A DNA stretch of 64,000 nucleotides from positions 20,112,476 to 20,176,475 of the forward strand of contig OZ038379.1 of the NCBI GenBank assembly GCA_964036045.1. Direction: 5' to 3'. This stretch comes from Eutreptiella sp. 'Long Island Sound 2002'. Its lineage: Eukaryota > Euglenozoa > Euglenophyceae > Eutreptiales > Eutreptiaceae. Positions 34,134 to 44,943 of the stretch are shown here, piece by piece (the stretch's first letter is position 1; every line of letters begins with the position of its first letter). The position numbers and the translations under genes are program-made. The notes beneath the pieces are model-generated. The model was not told where the DNA came from. It saw nothing but the letters and a program-made list of their open reading frames with translations, and did no database searches.

Positions 34134-34741
34134 AGACGCCGATGAGTGGTAGACCGTAGCGGGGGAGTTGGCAGTTCACAGCGACTAAAAATATCCGGAG
34201 GCCGTGGTGTGTCATGGAGGGGTTGGGAGGCGACAGCCACAGGAGAGCCCAACTGGGATGGGAGGAAATGGCGTAGGGGTAATATGCGGCAAGCTCGTCT
34301 AGCTTTAGGACGCCGTGCACGGTGGCAATGGCGGCCGGTCGTCGGTTTGATCGGCTGTCGGCGGTCTGCCAGCGAGTTGCGAAGGCCTCGGAATATCTTC
34401 AGCAAAAGAAGTCCAAAACAAATTACGATAATGAAGAGTTGTAGAGCGGTGCTCTCTACGCAATGAGCTAGGAGTGGCCATTGGTGACGGCTCGCACACT
34501 GCATTGTTAGGTTGATGAAGGCGCCGGTGTACGTAGGCATCAAAATGTAGAATGTAGCCCAAAGAAGCCTGTGGGTCAGGAGAAACCGAGAAGGTTGCGT
34601 AGTTGCATTGTCGAAGGTCTCTTGATGTAGCAACGGCTGTGGAGAGCGCGGAAAAAGATGGAGGTCGTTGAGAAGTAGAACTGTCCTGTGGGGGTCTGCT
34701 ATTTCTCGACGGAGACATTTGGTAAATTTGTCCACCGGCAT
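34130..34741 (-). CDS. Frame with a membrane segment, possible partner exon of the zinc finger
   Basis: 203 residues on the minus strand from an ATG. A hydrophobic segment, ALQLFIIVICFGLLLLKIF, lies near residue 110 and is followed by positive charges, suggesting one transmembrane helix. The C-terminal third is Arg/Pro-rich. A competing frame at 34305-34718 is also open. No family is recognised. Confidence 0.3.
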   Translation of the reverse strand: MPVDKFTKCLRREIADPHRTVLLLNDLHLFPRSPQPLLHQETFDNATTQPSRFLLTHRLLWATFYILMPTYTGAFINLTMQCASRHQWPLLAHCVESTALQLFIIVICFGLLLLKIFRGLRNSLADRRQPIKPTTGRHCHRARRPKARRACRILPLRHFLPSQLGSPVAVASQPLHDTPRPPDIFSRCELPTPPLRSTTHRRL

Positions 34742-37736
34742 GACGAGTTATTTCGTCAGCTGCTTCATTTAAGTTAACTTGGCTCCGGCTGTGAATGACG
34801 GACCCTTCAAGTGCGTCGTAATTTCATGGCACGATTGATTGGTAGTCATTGGAGAGGAAAATTCAGATGATGCCCCCAAATTGCTCGGGGCGTAGTATCC
34901 AGAAGCCTAGGGGAAACCCACCCGTATTTTTCGACATACTTTGAAGAGGCAGAGCGCACGCATCTTTTTCGGCGCAATCAAGTGCTCAATGCAGCTTGAT
35001 TTTCCTAATGAGAATGATGATGATAATGATAAGCAAAATTGCTTGAGCGCCGCAGATAAATGCTCAATGTTCGGATATGGATGTGAAGTGGACAGATTCA
35101 GTATGGCTACACAACCTATTGTCATGCAGCTGTTTCTTTTGGGGATGGATGAAACATTTGTGCGTAGGTAAAAATGGGTGCGTATTGCGCATTGTGCACA
35201 AAGTGTGTAAAGGACCACACACAAGGGCTAGGTGGTCGCAACCGGGGCCTTTGGTTTTTAAACTATGGCCGGGGCCTTTGGTTGCTTCAAGGGTGGGGGT
35301 GGGTGAAACACTAGTTGCAAGTTTTGTTTGTGTCTACATGCTCAGTGGTTTTCTGTGCTTGTTTCCGTGTGACCACCATGGACAGTCAACCTCCACCCCT
35401 TCCCCAACCACCAGCTAGAAACTTGGGACAGCCCGCCATGCTTTCCCTGAAGAGAAGATGGAGAAACCGGCATGCTTTCTTTGTTGTGCCATTTCACTAC
35501 ACAAGATATGCTGTCCGATATGGATGGATCGATGGAGTCTGAGTAGAAATTACAGAGCTCCAGAGCCCGGAAGATGTCCATTGCCGTGTGCATGAGTGCA
35601 TAGTCAACGTCACACCCACCGGATCCGTTGCAATGGTGGTAGGACCTGGGAGGGAGGCTTCGGGACCACGGTCTTTTGGCGCATGCTCTCTGTGCGTGGT
35701 TTTTTGGTCTTTTGTTACCTCCGCAATCCATAGGCGTGCACGTCTTTTGCCGTCACGCATCTGAGCATAGCGATCCACAAAGAAATAAATTTCGCAACTT
35801 TTTGTCTAATTTATTTTGAATTTCGTCGTAAAATACCTGAGATCTTCTCTCTTCTTTGCTAGCACAAAAACAGGCGCGACCCCGATCCCGTAATCTCTGC
35901 GCGGCCCCGGTTGGCACCCATTTCAGTCAGATTTTGCATATTGAACCACAAACATTTAAAAACTTCACGATTTGACCTAAAACATTACCAATTTACAGCT
36001 GCCAGCTTTAATTGCGGCTCGTACTTTTAGTAGCATTGATTTGGTACAGTAATTGGCTACTTTACCTTATGAGCATATTTGGCTTACTATTCAGATTCTC
36101 TTGTATCTTCAGGACACAATCAGGAAAGGAAGAGAAGCACAGGCCCTACATTGTAGGGGACTACCTCAGTAGACACACACTCAGCCAATCGGCAAAGCCA
36201 TATGCACACGCAAACCTCATCCTGCTCTTCATCACGGAGAATGACATTTTTCTGCAGTACATCATATGCACCGATATGTTTTACCACATCCCTCTCTACT
36301 ACTTAAATCTAGCTAATAATAAGCAACAAGCAGGGAAGCAACACTTCTCTTGATTTACATACAATTTTGCAATGTCTGTAATGTTCGCAAGCACTATGAA
36401 CAGCACTCTACAATCAACATGGTGCGGCGGGGTGAGCGTAGACAGCGCATAAATACAACAGAGGGTTGGAGCACAGGATCTTGGGACGCATACTGAAGCG
36501 GTATGGGGTGCTTCACCCATACCCGCTGCCCAGCCAGTGGCGCTCTTTTCATCAGGATTTTTCCTGGGCTGATTCTCAGCCTATGACATCGTGATTTCTG
36601 TGGAAAATACCCCAGAAATCGTCATGTTTCGTCATTTTGGGCTGGCGCCGACCTTCGTCGCCTACGCGTCGCAGCCCCAGATCGAAGTTTTATTTCTCGA
36701 TTTCTGAAGATTATAATCAATTTTATTATTGATTTATCAGTTTTAGAAATATAGGAATAAGCCGTGACCATTTTCGCGGCGTTCCGCGAGGGTCAATTTT
36801 TGACGAAATTGGTCACGTAAAAGATTTTTCCAGAAAATCCTGAGGCGATCCCAGGAATCAGCCAGGCGCCCAAGGCGTGGCCCAACAGTGGCCCTCTTCA
36901 TATATAATATGAATTGGGGAAGAGACGCCTCGTGTTGGCTACACGACGCGTTGGGGGGAAACCCGGGAAATGAGTGTTTTTGACTCAAAAATAACTATAT
37001 TTCACTGTTTTTCGCCCAAAAACCACTGTTTGGCCCAGTTGGGGCAGGATCTCAGTGGAGATCCTGATGGCGACGACTCGTAGCCGTCAGTTTTTCTGAT
37101 GGCGGCGACGCCGCCACCATCGTTTCGTCCTTTTTTCTAAGCTATTTTATAGTTTAGAGATGATACATATACTTGTTACGTGTGCATACATTGTTACTTG
37201 TTTCATATACCTTCTCTTTGTCCATAGACGCCAGATTGTGTCCGCGGATGCTCCCTGTGGGGTGAGCAAGGATTCCAAGACCATTTACGCAACTCAATGG
37301 AATCGAAGTTTGGAATAGACTTCATGTAGTACTTGGAGAGGTTGGGGTGATGGGTTGAAGGATTTTCAATTTTCTGTGGACGTGCGGACGTCACCCCCGC
37401 CGAAAATGCTTCAATGTCTGGCTCTAAGAGTCATACATTTGTACCCTCCCAGAGTGCTCAGTTTCGGTTCCGTTCACACGCACCCAGCACATGAGCAGCC
37501 GTTATCCCCGCCTTTTTCCATGTACCTCCCCCCCCCAAGGAAATGATAGTGTAGGAGTGCTAGATTTTCACTCGCTTGTCCCTCAACAAATTGGCAATAG
37601 CAAGTTGGTGTTTCCCAGCACATTGCGTATCATGTTTTATTTTGTGGTTCTTAGATGGAGCTGAGGTACTCCGAGATGGCCTTTACGTCTTGTCAATTTT
37701 CTTAGAGATGCTTTGCAGGAGCAGGGGGGCTGCTTT
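34742..37736. other. AT-richer gene-poor stretch
   Basis: Less GC-rich than the rest. It contains a short hairpin (gatttctg...cagaaatc near 36590-36620), a palindrome ccctacattgtaggg near 36148 and repeated ggggcctttggtt at 35244 and 35274. A plus-strand frame at 36012-36353 is open but unrecognised. No gene is supported. Confidence 0.45.
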
Positions 37737-39305
37737 CTATATAGGCCTCTGTGTTACCAGTGGGTGATCACAGGTACTATAAGTCTTTTGGGAATTGAAC
37801 ATTTTGTTTGCCTTTTGTCTAGGGGTTGGGAGGTGCGGAGGCGGACGCTCCTTGATGAAATGTTTAATGGTTGTCATGGGGGGCTTGTGCCTGCTCACCA
37901 AAGCCTCTTTCAGTTGAGCAGTGCGAAGACCAGGAGACTTCGGGGGGACATGTTGACAAAGCAATTCACTGGCTGACAATAGAAGTAGCGTTCGAGCAAC
38001 ACTACGGAGCCCTACTACCGTCCGTACCCCGTCCAACCACGAGAGAGCATGAGGACCAAACGTGAGACCCCAAGACATTGCTGCGCGCTCACGAAAGGAT
38101 CGCATGGTATAGCTAAAGGCCAAGCAAGAAACGGCGTCCATAGGGTGTCCCTAAGGCCATGCAAAGGCGATTACACCCTAAGCATGACCATACAAGGATA
38201 GAGAAACGTCGTAGTTCTGACTCCGCCGAACATGCATCTTCTTGGTTTTCTTCGTCCAGGATCCAGTGCGCCTTTGGGATGAAAAAAATGAATGGCAAAT
38301 CAGCCTGATGCAACCTACGCAATAAGAAATGCCATCTTTGCCCGATGAAGCAAAGCGTTCATGAAACACCTTTGCTCGATTCTACGTATGTAGTAGTAGC
38401 CATTCGTGTAAAGACGCTGAATCGAGCTCAGCAACTCCTCGGCGAGATCATAAGCCCGAAGTGACGTCAACGAATCCTTGACAACAACATTATCAAACGT
38501 CTTCTTCCAATCGACGTACAAATCGCGCGCCCCCTCGCTCCCGGGTCTCTAGCTGGACACCACATCATTGATGTGCCCGCACCTATGTCACTAGCGGCGC
38601 CTGAATTGGGTATGGTTGATGAGCCCATGTGTCCAACTATACATGTCCACCGTTTGGAGCAGTAAAGAGGCCGGCAGTTTCACTATGGATGGTATCAAAC
38701 AAATAGGTCTATAATTTTCGGAAGAATGTCTCTCATCTTTTTTTGTATAAGAGGCACACTACCGGAGACGACCAGTGTTCCGGAGCTCGGGCACTCAACA
38801 CCATGTTATCTGCGTCTAAGACTTGCCTACGGATACTGTCCAGGCAAACGTTCAGAACGTCAATATTCAAATGTCGTTCCACTGTGCTCCCCACGGGACA
38901 CGCTGCCATGACTTTGGAGTCAAGCTGTTCCATGGTGGCCGTCCCAAGTTTGTCTTTGCGCAATTCGGTGGCGCATTTAGGAATACATTGGAAACAGTCT
39001 TCTAGCACCTAGTCTTTCTTCTGAAAACCCGGGTCTCCCCCAAGGATGGATGTTGTTTGTGTAAACATTTGTCGCAACTTTTCCCAATCGTGCTCTAAAG
39101 ATGGCATTTTCTCCTCCCCATCCGATAGGGAGAGTACTTCTTTTGCGGAGGGGTCTTTTGCGGTTTCTACCATGCACTTTGTGCAAGCTCCTCGTACGAG
39201 AGCACGGTGGAGTCGTTTCTTTTGATGGTTGGCAATGAACAATTTCCATTGCAGGAAGAAGAAGTCACTAACTAGGTCTTTTGTGAGGTACTTGAGCCAC
39301 GCCAA
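37737..39305 (-). pseudogene. LINE-type reverse transcriptase relic
   Basis: On the minus strand, upstream to downstream: a linker frame (39305-39009), then APEHWSSPVVCLLYKKR followed by a decayed NYRPI-like block (about 38720-38780), then MYVDWKKTFDNVVV (38480-38521), matching the LDFxKAFDxV motif A of non-LTR reverse transcriptases, and SLRAYDLAEELLSSIQRLY. Several stops and frameshifts separate the pieces. The frame at 37737-38141 may be the C-terminal part. Endonuclease and zinc-ribbon parts are not identified. The element is dead. Confidence 0.7.
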
Positions 39306-39479
39306 GTGTCCCCTATTCTTTGTTAAGTAGTTTCAACTAACGCTTCAAATGTTTTTCATTCTTTTTAGAGCCTTAAGCACACATGTCAAAGTCAGTAGGG
39401 TGGCCCATTGATGCTTGTGGGGTGCCATGCCAGCAAATAGAGCAAGAGCACACATAGGAGACTGAACTCTCTTGTCTAG

Positions 39480-40770
39480 ATCCCCTGCTCTGCTACCTCT
39501 TTGCTCTATGTGGATCATGTACAACGTTTGCCTAGGTTTGGTGGCTATGACACCTATCCACTAGTACCTTGCAGCCTATGGTACTTCACCCATGCCTTCC
39601 CATGCAACAAGAAAATCACAGGTGAGCACATTCCAAAGATACTCGTAAAACAATCGTTCAAACTGTATGGGGCACCCAAACAGGTGTACTACGATGAAGA
39701 TGTAAGCACCCATTCTGACACCGGGTGGTAGAACAGTATGTCGAATGAACAAAATATGCAGCTAACCACAGTTTTTCCAAACAGACACACACACACACAC
39801 ATACACACACATACACACACACAAGTCTATCCTTCTGTGTGAGAGACAAAACCGTGTGGTGAAGCAAAATGTGCGTGTGCTCATGAAACAAGAGAGTGCC
39901 CAAGATTGGGTGCACCTGCCATGGGCAGTTTTCACCATCAACTCCCAACGGAGTTGCTCCACTAGTTTCATCCTCCAACAACTTTGGAGGGCCCCTTAGT
40001 TGGTATTTCCAAAACCTCTTTCACTGAAGACTTCACAAGTTCTTTGGGTGACTGGCTTCAAAAAAGCAAGATCTTGCTAACTAGGCTGCAACTAATGCAA
40101 AAGACGTTCGTGAACATAAACTAACCAAGCGGAACAGCTTCAGCCGTGCGGCGACCTATAGAGTTGGTAACCTCGTGTTGGTGCACCACTCGCATTTGCC
40201 TTCATGGCTACGCATGGCTTACAGACCCATGTCTTGGCCCTTATCGAATTATAAAAGTGGATTGATGCACAACTACTACTAAGAGCAGTCCCCGTCTAGG
40301 TAGGGAACAATTGCGTGCAGCAAAACGGTTGAGACGCTATCACTCCCCCGAGGATATGGGGTGGGATAAGTGGCATCTCAGCAAATGTGAAGTTGAAAAA
40401 AATTGCCTAGAGAACCCGGCCACCCCAAAAGAGCTTGACAAACTTGAAGAGACGACTGCTGAAGAGATGGCAGTCGATTGCTACTACATGGTTGCATGAA
40501 CCTCACGTCACAAGTATAAGCAGGGGTAGAAATTCGTCACGCTTTGGGTGGGGCATGGGCTTTTGAGACAACTTGGCAGCCCACATCTGCCTTCATACCA
40601 CTTGAAGGGACTACCAATCCCATTTTCCGTTCTTATATCGTTTAAGATGCGCAACTCCTAACCCGCACTCAGACCCTGTTGCAGCGCAAGAGGACGAACC
40701 AACCGCCATAACCCTACCTTGTTGCCCTTCGTAACCGAAGTGAAAGCGGTAGCTAGCTTCAATACCAGGT
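39480..40770 (+). pseudogene. Ty3/gypsy-type integrase and chromodomain-like relic
   Basis: Plus-strand pieces in the expected order: YVDHVQRLPRFGGYDTYPL, then FPCNKKITGEHIPKIL and LYGAPKQVYYDEDVSTHSD, the integrase core with two acidic positions. Next come DWVHLPWAVFTINSQRS (about 39905-39955), RVGNLVLVHHSHLPSW (about 40163-40210) of the integrase C terminus, and a final block with a KFVTLW- and WQPTSAFIP-like chromodomain reading (about 40530-40610). Many stops and an AC microsatellite insertion near 39783 show decay. No reverse transcriptase is visible upstream. Confidence 0.7.
39783..39822 (+). repeat. AC dinucleotide microsatellite
   Basis: About 20 ac units with a few t interruptions, located within the integrase relic. 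Confidence 0.9.
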
Positions 40771-40869
40771 GCTACTGTCTGTACGTCCCCTTTTGCCTTT
40801 GGGAGTCTCCTTGGGGCCACGCCCGCGGGCGTATAGGCTCCCCCTGGAGGTAGGCTTCCTCCCTACTAA

Positions 40870-41300
40870 TACATATAGGGCTACCTCCCCATACTTGGCT
40901 TAGGTGAAAATGCTCCTACAAGGCGTCTGTTGTTCACTCCCACCAACAAAGAATCTGCAGCATTCTGGAACAGCTGCAAATAGCTTTATTTGTAGTTATT
41001 TTTGCAACTTGTTTTCCCTTTTACATAGTTCAAGTACCATTGAAGAATCATTAAACCTTCAAAGTAATTAGAACTTGCGCACAAACTGTCACCGCCACAT
41101 AGCGCCCTCATTGTGGCGAAATTGATCTCTTGATCAAAAATGTCGTGAATGAGACTCTGGCGCCCTTGGTGGGCTTTTTTACAGCAGTTTTGATTTTTTC
41201 AAGCTTTCTTTTTATTGTTAGATTAACCCCATCAGTTGTAGTTCAAGAATAAAATATGAATTGGATGAAAGTTGCCATAGGGCACTTTTTGTAGTAGCTG
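40870..41300 (+). repeat. Diverged direct repeat, copy 1 (possible LTR)
   Basis: Aligns with 42305-42752 over about 430 bp, sharing gaatctgcagcattc, agtta/cgttatttttgcaa-like, attaaacctt, tctggcgccct and ggtgggct blocks in order. It lies just downstream of the gypsy relic, where a 3' LTR would be expected. Ends are not TG/CA-defined, so LTR status is uncertain. Confidence 0.55.
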
Positions 41301-42304
41301 AGGAGAGACCCATAAATGGACTTTGTTACCATAAGGTAAAAGTAATCCTTAGTGCGCTAGGGTACTAACCTTATTCAACCCCACTGCTACCCTTGACCTT
41401 AGGACCTTCGTCAAGATATAGATTTTAAAGTTGTCACAAGTTTGTTTGGCAAGAATGAGTTCAGAGGGTATGCAACTAAGGAACATTGTTTGCAACACCG
41501 TAGAGGCCCCGAAGGTGCCGCAAAGATGTGTGAGCTAGTGGTAGCCAAAGGGCCTTGGGAACGCATTGTACATGTAGGAATGAACAAGGGCACCCTTTCA
41601 TGAAAGCACTGAGGCTCAACCACCCCGTGTAGGGTTTGGAACCGGTTATGCCCATTAGCTGATTAAGCCGATTAAGTGCAATTAACCGGCGGCAAAAAGA
41701 CTTAAAATCGAATCGAACCGGTTATCTTTTAAAAAAAGTTCCTTTGCCTTGGTAATTGTGGGCGCGCGTGCCGCACTTTGCAGAAAAGCCGCATAACGGA
41801 CAAAATGCAATGCAAAATCAATGAACACTATCCAAACAAGATGAAAGAAAAAGTAAGAACAATGATACGAAGTATGTACAACGGTCAGACCTACATGTAT
41901 ATATCTAGCCGCAATTATAAGTGGCCATCAGCCTCGCTACCAACGTCTGTTCCCCCATTGCCTTTGCCAGGTCACAGAAGCTTCGAACCAGGAGTATGTA
42001 TTCTTCCGTACTGTGTTCCTTGGCAATTCACGCCCTCTCTTTTGCTGTCCGTTACTGCATGTATTAGCCAAAGCTTTAGATAGATTACAGCTACACTTAC
42101 TGAACCAATCAATTTATTCAATGTTTTGTGCTTGTGTTGCTGAGTCCAGGGAGCTTTTTCTATTCGCCAAACTGTGTCTTTTCTGTACGGCACTAAAATG
42201 ACTTGAAACGGTTCTTGTGGTCGCCCAACAAAAACATTATTACACCTTCAGTTTTTGGTAACCAAAAAACATAGAAACCTTGTTAACAAAACGGTAATGT
42301 GTAT

Positions 42305-42752
42305 GGTGCTCCGTCCCCGCACTTAGTTTAGGTAAAATTCTCCAAAATGGTGTCAATGATTCGCTTACACCGGGACGGAATCTGCAGCATTCAAGACTAC
42401 CTTCAGATAGCTTTCTTTGTCGTTATTTTTACAAATCTTTATCCCTTTTAGATAGTTCACGTGCATTTGAAAATTCATTAAACCTTTAAATGAATTAGAA
42501 CTGGCGTGCAAATTGTCGCCGCCGGTTGCCGCCGTCGTTTGGATGCCAGTGATTTTTTTTTTAATGAAAAAGGTGGTGAATCAGCCTCTGGCGCCCTAGG
42601 TGGGCTGTTTTATGTCAATTTTTAATTTTTTTGTGCTTTTTTCATTATTTTGAATTATCCTAAAAATGCCTTGATAAATTATATTTCTGCTGAAAATCAG
42701 CAGAGCAAGTTCAAGTTTAGGAATAGAATACGATGAAAGATGCCACAGTAGT
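42305..42752 (+). repeat. Diverged direct repeat, copy 2 (possible LTR)
   Basis: Second copy of the repeat at 40870-41300, diverged by roughly a quarter of positions. The 1 kb between copies has no recognised coding motif. Confidence 0.55.
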
Positions 42753-43094
42753 TTGAGTACTTTGTTCCTCAACATACAGCTCCATTGAAACCATGTAAAT
42801 TGGTCGGCGATGCTTGGAATCCACGATGATTGCGCTGCGAAGATCCTTTCCTTTAATTCCCACAAACTTTCAAGCAGCCGGGGGGGGGGGGGGGGTTGAA
42901 CCACAAAATTGTAACACCCCAGTAAAACCGGACTGGCATCAATGTCATTGTCATCTGTAGCTTCAATGTCATTGTCATATGTAGTTGGGGCACTGGTCCA
43001 TGAACGTTTGTAGGGTCCAGTTCACAACACAGCTAGGTGCAGGGTTTGGGAATACGTGCCTTTGGTGTAGCTGTGGGGGGGGTTGCCCGGTGTG

Positions 43095-43345
43095 CTACTT
43101 TTCCGTTAACGGTCCCAACATTTCAAGGGCAACAGTTACCCTGAAAACATGCAACGCGTACTTAAAATTCCACAGGTCAGCACTCCATATGCCACCAATG
43201 GAACTGATGGGCATGGAGTCCGTGAAATGTGTCATAAAGCATGGAAAATTGGGACAATGGTTGAAAAGATTCAACTTGTCAGCCCGGCGAATTTCTTGTA
43301 CAACATGGTTAAGACAATCGCAAACACGGGAAACGCTTGAGCCCA
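43095..43345 (-). pseudogene. DDE transposase N-terminal fragment, copy D
   Basis: Minus-strand frame with CLNHVVQEIRRADKLNLF, then CFMTHFTDSMPISSIGGIW and FKYALHVFRVTVALEMLGPL, matching the first third of copy B. It stops abruptly at a gtagcacaccgggcaaccc junction. The same junction motif ends copy C and begins sequence near 31020, so these fragments share a breakpoint. Confidence 0.7.
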
Positions 43346-43997
43346 AGACGCCTCTGAACATCCTTTGTGCATCCATTCTACCTGCCCCTGCTGCTGAACA
43401 GGGACAGTGTAAAACTTCCTTGTGCAGTCCTACAAAGTCTTGAACAACTGCTCATGCTCCTCATCATCGAGAGGGATGGACAAACTGGCTGCAGCAGGCT
43501 TTGCTGCAGGCTGCTTTCCACGTTTGGGTGCAGGTTTGGGTGCGCCTTGAGGGAACACTTTCAGAGGTCTAAAGAGTGCAATGGGTCAGAACAAAGGAGG
43601 TGCACATGAGATCTGACAACGAGGTCTCACAGTTGCGCAGTCATGTGCAATATGACACTGATATGCTTTTTTTCACGAACTAGTCAGTGATAGGGATGGT
43701 CATCACCCTCCGGAATCACTCCGAGAAATCTCACAGTACATTTGGGGGGGGGGGGCTGGACAAAGGGGGGGGGGTGTACCAAAGGGTTGAGGCTGCAAGC
43801 AGGTCATAAAGTGCTCCACACATGCACGTCCTGGTATGCATGTGCAGCAATTCCTCAGTTCGATCACATCACTTCGGCTTCGTTATTAAAGGGTTGAGGG
43901 GGGGGGGGGGGCTGACACGACGTGCATATGGCGCAGAGAAAAGGCCGTCTGGTCCAACCAAACACCCACAGTTACTGCTTCAGGGACCCCTCATCTA

Positions 43998-44132
43998 GGG
44001 GTCATATATCCCGCCGCCCCTTGAAACCCCCCGAGTCATGGATAATAATGGGCGCTTGCCCCCCCCCCCCCTCCTTCCCCCGAGAGGGGAACTGTCACTT
44101 TGACTGGGTTACCTTTCGTGTGACCGCCCTGA
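43998..44132 (+). repeat. Copy of a C/G-run repeat family
   Basis: Partner of 13409-13555. It shares gtcatggataataatgg, a long C-run, cgagaggggaactgtcactt, then ggttacctttcgtgtgacc. The gtgtgacc motif also occurs inside the ttgtccaagcac family at 7178-7763, hinting that the two families share subterminal sequence. Confidence 0.7.
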
Positions 44133-44877
44133 AAACCAGCCACGCCGCTCAAACAAAGAAAACAAGCACTTCCTTCCATGAGATACTTCCCTTTTTTGAC
44201 CAAAATAATCTTGTGTGTCTAACTGGCAACAGTTTGCAGCCACAAAAAGAGCCAAAACATGGGATTCTTCAACCCTTCGAGGGGGCCAAGATTCTTCGTT
44301 TCCGAAAAGGGGGGGGGGGGCATGATTCTTCATTCTGGGTGGGGGGGCCATCGGGATGGGGGGGGGGGGGCATTGGCAAGGGGGGGGGGGGGTAGCCAGT
44401 AGTTCATATACAGCTGCTTGGTATGGCCAGACAGCTCAATCTCTGCGCTGTGCGAGCGCCGCGTCAGGTGCTCCACCCGAAATAGCCTATCTTTCACATG
44501 GCACACAGCGTAACCCCCGCATGAGGAGCCCCCCCCCCCGCCCTCCAAAGCTGCAAACTTGCAACTGGCATAAAAGCGAACATGGCAAGTGAGGCCTCAA
44601 CGTGAGACCATCCTTTCCGGTGCTATGCTGGAACGGTGCTATTTTGCCTGCTGATAGCAGTGATTGCCACATATATCTTTCGGTTGGGGCAACCATTGAT
44701 TCGCATGCCTGAGATTTCTGGTAGGCCTGGTCACAGCAAACTTGCACTGCAACCAATGTGACCACCCCGGCTGGTGAGTACATCTTGGGTAGAGAAGGTC
44801 AGAGAATCATGCACACCAGACAGTATGTGACACTGCAACACCATCTTGGGGATGGGTTGCTATGCTATGCCTAGAAC

Positions 44878-44943
44878 TGCCACCACCACCACGACAACGA
44901 CGACGACGACGACGACCACCACCACCACCACCACCACCACCAG
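44878..44943 (+). repeat. CCA/CGA trinucleotide microsatellite, right arm
   Basis: Inverted partner of 5229-5283, with longer CGA and CCA blocks. Confidence 0.9.
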
